DNA of 64,000 nt from Congeria kusceri (lineage: Eukaryota > Mollusca > Bivalvia > Myida > Dreissenidae): contig CM051025.1 of NCBI GenBank assembly GCA_027627225.1, positions 77,653,974 through 77,717,973 on the forward strand. Reading direction: 5' to 3'. The position numbers were made by a program, and so were the translations under genes. Below the pieces are notes generated by a model that was given only the letters and a program-made list of their open reading frames with translations, was not told the DNA's origin and ran no database searches. Positions 49,901-62,455 of the stretch are shown piece by piece (the first letter of the stretch is position 1; the number at the start of each line of letters is the position of its first letter).

Positions 49901-52900
49901 TGTCTTTGTTATCAGAATATTTATTTTAGAAACTGTATTAGGCTTGTACTTGTAGAAGAATCAGAAACTAGCATATTTATTTACAATCCTTAGCCTGGTG
50001 TTTCCCTCTAGTTAACATCCACATGCTTTATTTAACTGAACAGTTTAAGTTCACCATTTCTATTTCTGGAAAACATTGTATTTCATTGCAGATTGTTGGG
50101 TTGCTGAGGACCCTCTCCTTCATATCAGGACCGGATGTTCTCAACAAGTTCATGGAGTCTTCCCTGCTTAACAAGTATGCCTTTCACAACTTATCTAACA
50201 CTGAAAGCCTCCAAATCCTCAACGGTCAAAAAATATTTGAAGCCGGTCATGGGCACACCAGGCTTAATGCATGTGCGTACTGTCTTCCCTGATTAGCCTG
50301 TGCAGTCCGCATAGGCTAATCCAGGACAGCACTTTCCGCCTCCAGTGGATTGTTGTTTAGAAGAGACTTCCTTAAAACAGAAAATACCATAAAAGCGGAA
50401 AGTGCTAATCAGGGACAACACTTCACGCGCATGCATTAAGCCCAGTTTTCCCATGACACACCTCATTTTTCCTTTGTACAACGTGAACTATTGAATAAAA
50501 CAATGTCACTTGTTGTGACACTACAATAGATTTAACAACATTTTTTAATCCACAAAAATATTGTCGACCATGTAAATGATTTATCAGTGTAGATCTGAAT
50601 AGTGTTAAACCATACTGAACTGTCTGAATCTGAAAACGTGTATTACATGGTGTCTTTTATAGCATGTTAGGTTACTTTAGTCATCATTTATGGGTACTGA
50701 CGTTAAACAACCAACATATTTGGATATTTTCCACTAAATCAAGGTTTTAATTCCTAGTCAAGGTCGGTCGCACTGTCAATAAATATACAATTTCTGAAAT
50801 TTTCAATTATGTATACAAATTGTTTTTCAGTATGGTTAGGCATTTGATATGTTTTTGTCAGTATATATTTCGATTGTTCATACACAAAACAATTTTTGTT
50901 ATTTTCAAAATGTGTTGATTCAAAGAAACCATGTGCCTTTAATATAACAACTGTTTAACCAAAAATAAAACTGCTATTAGACTTGTAGTACCAGACAGGA
51001 ACTTAACAAAACCAATTAGAAAGCCTTTCAAGTATTAGCGTTAGGAGATGTCCATCCTTGGATAATAATCAAATTATTGTGAGATATAATAATATTAATC
51101 TCTGTTGAAGGGATTCACTGTCTGTAGTGCTTAAAAGTATATTTGCTCACAGGCATTGGAACACAAATATCTTTTATGTTGATATTTCTTTTTTACATCT
51201 ACACAATACAATAAATGGCATAATTCCTGTTGTATTATTTGCTCTTCTTCATTTTAACGAATAAATAGGCTATATAATAGAATAATAAGAAACAAACTGC
51301 ATAAGCAATGCATATTTTACGAATTTAAAAAGTGTCATATAACCTTTGGCGACTTTCACACATAAAATATTTATGTTAATCCACTAAAATATTAAATCTG
51401 AACTCTCATTATTTTGAAATTTTCTGCTTCAAAATAATGGTGTTTGAATGTGGTTTGTTGTTATAAAACATCTTTCAGGTTTCCATTTTACATTTGAGGC
51501 TTATCGTGAGAAACCTTGGGCTTAATGCACGGGCTGATCTGGGATGACACATTCTGCTTACAGTGGATTTATGTTTAAAAGAGACGTCATTGAAACAGAA
51601 AATAACATACAAGTGGAAAGTGTCGTCCTGGATTAGCCTGTGCAGACTGCAGATGCATTAAGCCTGGGTTTCCCACAACACGCCTTAAATATATCATCTT
51701 ATTGCTGTTCAGTTACATCCACAGCATCCCACGAACTCTCGCAAACATATATGACGAGCTCATGCAGCCACTGCCCGATGCCCTGGCAACGCTGCTCTCC
51801 CCCGAAAACAACAGTGCCGTGGACCAGTCAGCTCTCGACGTGTCCATGCAGGGAACCGAGAGTGTTGGCGGACCTCCCTCCACAAGGACTAGGTCACATG
51901 GGTCAGTGGGTCCACTCTCGAATCAGCCTGGGTCCAATATGTCTACCTCACAGCTGGATATCTCCACTTCAAGGTCCAGGTATTCAGTGATTTGAACTTT
52001 CTTGTGTCTGTTTGTGTTAACCGTGCTGCTTTGTTGTGTAATTTGTACAAAATTACACTGCCAAAACATCAACGTATCAAGTGGTGTAAAACTTTGGGCT
52101 GCGTTAACCATACTGCTTATTTTTCTGTTTGTATCTTCTCTTATAGGTCCAGGTATCAAGTGGTTTCAACTTTTGTGTGTGCGTTAAGTGTACTGCTTAT
52201 GTGTTTGATTATTGACATGTATGTCATTTCTCAGGCTATTAACCAAATTACTTTAGAAGCTGTGGAGTGATAGCCCATGATTTATCTGACATTGGCTTTT
52301 TTTGCCCGTTTCAGCTCCACAAGTCCCCCAGTTTTCATCACATCTTCACCAAAGTTGATATTTTAAAGACAAAACTGAATGGGGATACATGTTTTCAAAC
52401 AGCTCTTGCGATTTTTTGTGTGTAAAGTAAACATACATCAAGAATTCATGATCTGACGTCTGAGGGTTTTTAATTTTCGATTCAGGGGTAGTCGTAAACT
52501 TTTGCACCATCCAAGCCTGGCTGACTTTGGTGCCAAAAGACAAATTGTGGTACAGAAGGTTGTTAAAGAGAAGGTATTGTATTTGTAACTGTCTGAATTA
52601 GTTTGCAATATTTTCTAAATTCCCTTTCAGGGGGATATTGATGTTAAAGTAATATTTAAATAAATTAATAAACAGTATTGGTTCTCTTTAACTGTTCATT
52701 TTATCTTTGCTAAAATGTTTGTATCATCCAATTATTATCAGTTAATTACACAATTATTATCAAGGAAGTTTGAATTAAGTGGCTGAGCAATCCAATCATT
52801 GTCAATAGTTATCTACTGCCATCATACATGTATGTTAGCCAAGTATGTACTAATGCTTGCCATGCATGTAGATATTTGTGTTAAAGGAATGTTTGTAGTA

Positions 52901-55900
52901 TTAGAAAAATAATGACAATGTTTTATGAAAAGTTTTGTACGAAGTAGTCCTGTGGCAGTATGTAAAGATATTTTTGCTTTCCTTTTTCAATTTCTAAGTT
53001 TTTAATTAAGCTCTTAATGTGTTTTCTTGAATATTTAGGTGCTTTCCTTTTTCAGACTGGTAAAAGTTCAAAGAAAAGTAAAGATCCACACAAAAGGTCC
53101 AAGGACAAAGGTTTGATATTTTTACCTTCATCATCATTGTAAAAAGGTATTCACATACAACTGTATACTATATCATTTTGCTAAGAAATATCCTTTAATA
53201 AAGAATTATGCATACTTTGCATGAATTTGTATTTGATGTTCTATACAAATCCTTCACTTTTTTTTCAAATACAACTGTATACTACATCATTTTGCTAAGA
53301 AATATCCTGTAGTAAAGAATTATGCATACTTTGCATGAATTTGTATTTGATGTGCTAAACAAATCCTTCAAAGTTTCGGTCTCTTAAACCAAATATTAAG
53401 TAGTTTTATGCAGATTATGCACTGTCTGGCACCAGCAGTTAGCTTCATGAATGCTGTTTTTAGTTGCCAAGGTGTTGTTTGACCATCGGGGAGGCGTTAA
53501 GCTGGAGCGTCGCCAGTCTGTGGCCGTGATGCAGCGGACGTGTAAGACACCCAAGAAAACAAGCAGAAAGTCTCCAAGAAAGCTGCTGAAAAGCCCAAGA
53601 TGTGAGTGATTTCACACAAATATCATTGATGTACAAATTGTTCAGATTTGTGTTTGTTCACACACACCGCTTTATTTGAAAGAAAATAAAAATAAGCTTT
53701 TAGCCCCTGAAATGTTCAAAATGTGAGTGACTTCATGCTTAGGTCATTGATGTACTTACTTATTAGGGCTGCAACAACATAGCAAAAACTGTATTGCAGT
53801 ATATTGCTGTAAGCAAAATTCACATTGCAATATATTGCTGTAAGCAAAATTCACATTGCAATATATTGCTGTAAGCAAAAATCACATTGCAATATATTGT
53901 TGTAAGCAAAAATCATATTGAAATATATTGCTGTAAGCAAAAATCACATTGCAATATATTGCTGTAAGCAAAAATCATATTGAAATATATTGCTGTAAGC
54001 AAAAATCACATTGCAATATATTGCAATATATTGTAAAACACAAATTATAAAAGATGAGATAGCATTCTCGATTTTACATAATTGAGTATCAATTTGGACC
54101 AATACATAGAATATATCGAGTGACATACCAAACCTTTTTTCTTGTTTATCCAAAACAAAATCAAAATGCCCATTTAATTCTAGTCCAGCTAGTTTGTTTT
54201 AATGTAACAATTGACATGAGAAGGCTTGGTTCCTTTTTTACTAAATTCTTAGTTGTAAAGTACTGGGCATAGAGACAACGTTTACAAGTAATTATATTGA
54301 AATTTATAACGTGGCAATATATAACCATGACCAAAGTCATATTGCAATACACTGAGGAAAACGCGTATTGCATACAATACAATATATTGGAGTATTGTTG
54401 CAGCCTTAGCAATTATCAAAGCATATTAAGTAAATGTTACCCAAATATTTAACCAGTCAAACTACCATTTTATGCACCAATACTGAAGATCATTTTCAAT
54501 ACCTTGCTTTCATGAACAAATAAAATTGTTGTTATCAGCTACCTGTAAAGTCAGTATGATGGTGAAACATATGAAACCATAATGTAAACGTTAAAGTTTC
54601 TCGCCATTTACAGATGGAATTTCCCCGAGAAAGAAGCTGGTAGCAGATACGCCATCTCACAGACTTGTGTCCAGTGTCCTGCAGGGAAGAGAGGCCCGCA
54701 AGAGACACCTCAGCAGCACAGCAGTGATAGCTGAGTCTCCGGTGAAATCTTGTGGTGAGTGAAAACACACTTTATCCCATCTTCTTGCTGGCATTGACAA
54801 AATAACATCCCCTGGAATAAATTGAGCTGTATATTCACAAAGTGAGATACTGTATAGCAAACACAGGCAGTGTAATGACGTCATTGTTGATTTTCATGCC
54901 ATCACCTTTTTCATGTTATTTTAGTTTTTTTTCTTTTGTTTATTTTTGAAATAAAGATACAAATGATGGAATAAATAGAATACTAGGTACTTGTTTATTA
55001 AAAATAAATGAATTGGCTCGACATGAAAAAATGAACCACTGGCCAAGGCTCTTGGTACATGTTTACTAAGCCTCCCTAAGTTAACCTTTATTCAACACTT
55101 ACCTAGTATTCTGTATGTCTGCGCTTTTGTATGTTATTGCTCAAGGAGTATGAAAGTCCTTATTTTCAGACGTACTCTGAACTTAATGTATTGACTAATG
55201 AAATGTGTGTTTCATATAATCCTTGATTTTGTTTTAGATAATTATATTTAAAGACGTTCACAACATTTTTTCCTAAATTTTTTCCAACTTCAGATTTTCT
55301 TAAAAATTTGCACAAACATGTGTCAATGTATCCTTAAACTAAAACAGTCTTAAAAAATAAGGGTCACCGGCCTTGTTCCGGAAATATTGGGATTTAAAAA
55401 CGGTACCTGTTGAAGCCTTTTTTTCAGTTTGTGTGACTAGCAATGTTCAGTTATATAAAGCGTTCATATTAAAACAAGGACGGAGATTTTTAAATGCATC
55501 GTTTATTGCTCACCTGAGAACGAAGTGCTTGGTGAGCTGTTGGTGTAGGGGACCTCTCCTGCGTCGTCCGTATTCAACAATTTGGCCCGTTATCGCGATA
55601 AAGACTACATTTTTATTCAATCTTGACCAAACTTGCACAGTTTGTGTATAACCATAAAATCTTGGACAGGTGCGATAATGGGCCCGATCGGACCAGGAAC
55701 GCCAGAGTTATTGTCCCTGTTTTGGTCCCAAATACATTATTCCCGAATAAATCACCTGGTAAAGGGAGATAAATGAACTATAAGGAAGATAATTGCCAAC
55801 AATGTGTTATTTCCCTTTGTAGCTCATTCACTGATATAACCCAGATAGTGGAGTAATCTTATCAGTAAAATAATTGCATCACTCTGAGTCAGCATGATAT

Positions 55901-58900
55901 TTCTATTTGAGATCAGCATCAATACACACAGTAACCATTGATAGCCTGCTTCTGACCTATATTTTGGCTGTGTGTGCAGTAATAAAATTTTCCACTGTCT
56001 GTCTTGGCATCCGGTCAGGAAAAAGATTTAAACAATAATCAATAGCTAAAATTCATGTTGTAAACAAGCAAACAGAATATAGGATTTAGATCCTGTGATC
56101 TAGTGCCTGAAAGGGTTAATTATTTTCTGTAGTTTTTGGACTGTTTTGTTAGTCACTTATGCAGTATCATTTAATAATGTAACTTTTGGACTGACTTTTA
56201 CATTTCAATTGGGATTTTGGAAACTCAAGTAAATATCTTACATGATTTTTGAAGCTGATAAATTATTTCTCCTTAATTGGAAAATACTTCTACACTGTTT
56301 TACATTTTCCAGTCTTCACGAATAAGTTTTAAAAGCAGTGGACCCTCGGTCCACCAAACCAGCTAAATCAACTGGACCGTACAACAATTTAGTGGACCAC
56401 AATTTGTTCGTAGATTTTCTAATGTATATATATATATTAATGATTTTATTAAAAATAAATAAATTGAAAGCAATTATGGTTGTCAGACTTTTATTCTAAC
56501 ATTAATCATGTATTTATTACATTACTCTCTATAAAAATATGGCGAAATATAAAATGGAAACTGCTCCGCTTGCTAGGATTGCAGAACATGGAACCCTACT
56601 CCTCAAGAGTTGGGGTCCCAGTAGTTGTTATCAAAGCACCCCTCCCCACCCACTCCTTTAACAATAAATGCTTTGTGTCCAAAAATTATTTTTTAAAATT
56701 CCATTGTTAAGTAATAAAACATTTTTAATTTCACCCACTTAACTTTTGCTAACTTGCGTGAAAATGTGGCAGCATAAGTTTTTTGGTGTAATTAGTGCAG
56801 TTATACTCGTCTATTCGAAAACACTCGTAGTCATAACAATATTTTCTTTTAAAACAAATGAAGACTTACCTTTGACATTACACACTAAAACTCTATGCAA
56901 TCTGCAAACACAATTTGTCAACAATTTGTCAACATCCCATTTCGTATTTTAAGTAAACATTTTGCAAACAATAATATACTGACTTCTTTTAGTATGTAGT
57001 ATTTTATTTATTATGTGGGTGTTACAAACACGCAGCTAAAAATGTGTTACAAATTACTTCACCTTTACCAATAATGAGGGCGTGATAAACATTCTATCGA
57101 CTACGCTCATCTACATATTGGAAATTTAATGCGTTCTCATTGGCTGACTGGGTGACTGTAGTAAATCTAGTTCCTCCTGCTTACAGATTTTATCAGTAAT
57201 TGACAGGCTGATACAGAAGGAGAGTGCGTTTATTGCCGAGTAGGCGATCTTTGTTTTAGAAAATGGTTGTATCCGGAAATGGTTGCGAATCTGACACTGA
57301 ATTTTATGGCGTCATTTCGTAAAAGTATGCATCCAAATAAGCCGATTTTCACTTTACTGAGAATTATTGGCTGACATTTTTAGGGATTTCTGGTATCAAA
57401 ATTATCAAGGGAAATTTCTTTGCTGGACCATCGGTCCAGTTTACTTGCAAGTTTTGCTGGACCAAGCGAAAATTTGGTGGACTCTGTCCACGGTCCACCA
57501 CTTAACGTCGAAGACTGATTTTCTCCTTAATTGAGAAATATTTTTGCACTATTAGAGTGCACCACGCTACTTGCAGCTTGTATGGTACATATAAGTAAGG
57601 GCTTGTAATTTGGGGACTCTTTTTAGCTCACCTGAGCACTTCGAGCACGAAGTGCTCAAGGGTGAGCTATTGTGGTCAGCCTTTGTCCGGCGTCTGTCGT
57701 AAGTTGTTCGTCGTCAACATTTTACTTCAAACAACTTCTCTGAAATCACTGGGTGGAATTTAACCTAACTTGGCAGGAATGTTCCTGGGATGGTCCTTTA
57801 CCAAATTCTTTCAATTTATTAAAATATATTGAAAACTCTGGCAACCATGGCAACCAAAGCTTAAAAACTGGAAAACTTTAAAAATATTTTTGTCAGAAAC
57901 CACTGGCTGGATTTGAAAGTAGTTTTCACAGAAATGCTCCTTGGGTGACCCTCTACCAAATTCCTTCAAATCATTTTGATTCGTTAAAAAACATGGCCAC
58001 CAGTGGGCGGGGGAGTTTTCCTTATATGGCTAATTTTAAAACTTTAAAAATCTTCTTGTCTGAAACCACTGGCTGGATTTTAAAATAATTTCACAGAAAT
58101 GTTCATTGGGTGACCCTCTACCAAATTCCTTGAAATCATTTTGATTCGTTAAAAAACATGGTCGCCAGGGGGGGCGGGGCAGTTTTCCTTTTATAACTAT
58201 ATTGAAAAGTTTTAAAATCTTCTAGTCTGAAACCACTGGCTGGATTTCAAAATAATTTCACAGAAATGTTTCTTGGGTGACCCTCTACCAAATTCCTTCA
58301 AAACATTTTGATTTGTTAAAAAACATAGCTGCCAGGGGGGCGGGACAGTTTTCCTTATATGATTATATTGTAAACTTTAAAAATCTTCTAGTCTGAAACC
58401 ACTGGCTGATTTCATAATAATTTCACAGAAATGTTCCTTGGTGACCCTCTACCAAATTCCTTGAAATCATTTTGATTCGTTGAAAAACATGGCCGCTAGG
58501 GGGCAGGGCAGTTTTCCTTATATGGTTTTACTGAAAACTTCAAAATCTTCTCGTCTGAACCACTGACTGGATTTCAAAATAATTTCACAGAAATGTTCCT
58601 TGGGTGACCCTCTACCAAATTCCTTGAGATCATTTTGATTCATGAAAAAACATGGTCGCCAGGGGGCGGGGCAGTTTTCCTTATATGGCTATATTGAAAA
58701 CTTTGAAAATCTTCTAGTCTAAAACCACTGGCTGGATTCAAACTAATTACACATAAATGTTCCTTTGGTTCCTTGTTAAGTGGATGCTATCAAAACAAAA
58801 CACTGATTTAACCAAAAAAATTTAATTATTGTTTAAAAAATAAAACAACAAAATATCTGACAAACTTGATAAAAATGTTTTATGGTCTGGGCATTTTTTA

Positions 58901-61900
58901 GGGTAGGTCATGTAAATGTTTACAAATGTAGCCTATAAGACCTCGGTTTAAATTGCTAAAGCTGTTGTTGATGTTGCATATTTTTGAAGATGATTATAAA
59001 TATTAAAATGATGAAGGCTATGATGCTTATGATAGTGTGATTTTGGTGTTTTTGATGATAATGATGATGATGATGATGACAATTATGATGATGATCATTA
59101 TATTGATGATGATGATGATGATGATGATGTAGTGGTGATGAGGCATGAACAAAAACAACAACCCAATATTAGAATTATATTTGAATATTCAAATTAAATA
59201 TTCCCAATACTTATACTGGTAATTATGATAATCTCCAGAAAATCACATCAGGGAGGAACACAAAAACCAGAGCAACTGTGAACTTGAATCTTATTTGACC
59301 TCTTATCCACATGTTATGTCAGGAACTGTATAACTTTCTCCAACTGACCTTTTTATCCTTGTGTGGCCCAATGAACTTGTGGTTAAGCAGCTTCCTAGGC
59401 AATTCAGTAAACTGCACTATCAATAACAATGGAATATTTGGACATGATTCTTCCAAGGCTAATATAAACTGGGTTCTGTGTTGGAAAGGTTCTGTTTCAG
59501 ATAAATATTTTCAGTTATGTGCCTAGAAATTTAATATTTATATGTCACTGACATTAATAAAGAGGTTGTTTTGAAAGTTATTTGTCCACTACTGGTTGCA
59601 TGATCAGATGGGACACCCTCCATCTATGTTTCTGTCTGTATGTCTGTCTGTGCCATATAATTTGGGTCCTGCAATAATTCAATAAATACAAAAAGCTAGG
59701 TTCATGAAACTTTGTGTGGTTATAGAAATGGTAAGATATTTCATTTTCAGCGCGACTATTCGAAGAATAGGTGAGCTTTCCTGCTACCGTCAGCGTCCGC
59801 GTCTGAATTTGGTTCAAGTTTTTATTCAAAAGTATTGTAACTTCAAAACTACGCAAGTTATTCACTTGAAACTTGGAATATACCTTTGTCATCAACGCCA
59901 GTGTCAGGGGCAACATAACCCATAACTATGTTTTGTATTTTGACAGAGTTATGCCCCCTTTTCACATAGATTTTCTGTTTAAAGTTTATATTCAAAAGTT
60001 TTGTAACTTCAAAACTACATAAGTTATTCCATTGAAACTTGGAACTAACCTTTGTCATCAACTCTAGTATCAAGGGCAACATTACCCATAACTCTGTTTT
60101 GTATTTTGACAGAGTTAGCCCACTTTTTACATAGACTGTGGTTCAAGTTTTTGTTCCAAAAATTGATGATCTATACAAGGCTTCAAATAAAAATATTGTA
60201 TTTTAACAAATTTATACCCCTTTCACTATCCAAAATATGTACCAACTGAAATACTTTGAATAGTCGAGCGCGCTGTCCTCTGACAGCTCTTGTAATTAAT
60301 TGTTGTTGTTTTTTGCATCAGGAAAAAGTGTTGAAATTGCACATAAGCAGGTATTATGCTAAAACTTTAATGTTTTGGACTTCAGTGGATTAAAAAAAAG
60401 TCATAGAAAAAAGACAAAGTGCAGTAGTTATGGCATCAAGTCTTCCAAATTTTGCATTATCATTTAATTACTTAACAGATGAAGTTATAACAAGTATCTA
60501 AGATTGCCATTTTTAACCAAATGAAAATGTGTGGTTATTAGATTGGAGTATGTCGTTGGGCATGTGGGCTGACAGACTTGACAGCAACACCAACTTTTGG
60601 TTTCTGAACAATAACTTGAGAACAAAACTTGCTATTGAAATAAAACTTCATACATAGATGCCTCGCTTGAGGTTACATCTGGGGTGGTTGTGGTCAAGGG
60701 CACCAGTACTAAAAATAAAAAAAAGCTGTCTATTTAATAACTTGTACAAACTGAGTTACAGTGTATGGGGTGTGACTTTTTAATCCAGGTCCAGCTAGCC
60801 CATTTCATTGTAAAAATAGATATGGATAGGCTTGTTGACTTGTTTTAGAAGATAGACTTGCATAGCATTGGGCACAAAGACTAGTGTAGCTCGCAAACAT
60901 TTACCTTATACTCGTCACTTGTATTAGCACAAATTAGGCGCTCTAACTTTATTCTTTGTTTACATTCACTTTAGTCGGTGCACGTGTTTCACAAGTTTAA
61001 CGATACTGTGACAGTATTTTCTTTGGTAGGCTGCAAATCATTATATCGCAATTCGCGGGGTCCATGGATCGGGATATAGCCAGATCACAATATAACTTTC
61101 CAGACCATTCATGTACATATACACTAGCCTAATTTCGCGATTTGTCCAAAAACATGGCTGCCAGGGGGCGGGACAGTTTTCCTTATATGGCTTTATTGAA
61201 ATCTCAAACAATCTTCTTCTTAAAAGCCATTAGGATGCTTTACACTCATGTGAGCGACCTAGGGCCATCATGGCCCTCTTGTTTAATGTTTTGTTTTGCA
61301 ATATACAAGTGCAGTTTAATGATAAAATGTGCTTCATCTATAGTTACCATTTAAAAATGACTTTTAATGGACGTTTAATGAGGATTATTATGAATTAAAT
61401 ATGCCTTTGAAAACATCAATATATAATTAAATAATTGAATATCTTTAGATCAAAACGGCAGATTTTGTTAAAAAATTCCATAGACATGTGTCATTGTATA
61501 TTTAACTAAAACAGTGGTAAAAAATAGGGGTCACCAGCCTTTTTCTGGAAATATTGGATTTTTAATACGGTACCTGTCGAAGCCCCTTTTTCAGTTTGGA
61601 ATTTTTGTCAATGTTTTAAGTCTATAGGAGACATTGTTTTTTTATAAAAGGTTATGGTTCTTTCAACTGATATGTTTTCACTAGGGATTACAACAAATAA
61701 TCCAGTATTAGAATGTTCGAATACTTGACAGAATGTTTGAATATTAAATGAGTATTAGAATGGGAAAAAAAAAATTGTCCATAATTAACTAGTGTAATTC
61801 TGTAATCCACGATCATTATTTTTTCACAGTTACCTAATTTGACACGTTGACATGTTATTGAACACCATTGATACCCGTATGCGCAGTGGGAGATAACAGA

Positions 61901-62418
61901 TTAAGCAAACTGTTACAGTCGAGTCGTAAACGGACCCTAAGAAGAGACCGATATTTGCGGAGTTTGTACGTAACATTAATTGGGTGCTAAACTGAAGCTA
62001 ATTGGAGGCTGATGTTTTCACACTGATGATAATTGGAGACCAATGTTTGAACAATGTATGGTGCATAATGCGATTTAGGTGCTACTATTAATTTCATTTC
62101 ATTCCTTTAATTAGCGGGGCATTAACAACAACATTTTTTATGCCGACTCTAAAGCATTTATTCACTCAATATAACCAACAAAAATGATTAGAACAGCACT
62201 GGTATATATTCTATGTGTTTCCTGATTAATCTCAGGGTCTTCTTGTTCATTAAAGTGTTTATTAAATTGTCAGATTGCATTTACAAATCACCATGCGTCC
62301 GCGTAAGCCTTCAGCTGTGTGGAAGCATTTCTCACGGTCAGCCGATACAATGTCGGCAACATGTCAGCAATGCAATACATGATTCGAAATAAAAAGTAAG
62401 AACTGTTTTCGATGAATC

Positions 62419-62455
<37 letters not shown>

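Noticed and set aside
51640..51990. 116-codon frame overlapping exon 15 in another frame
   Set aside because: It starts inside the MITE and is out of frame with the conserved YIHSIPRTL reading.
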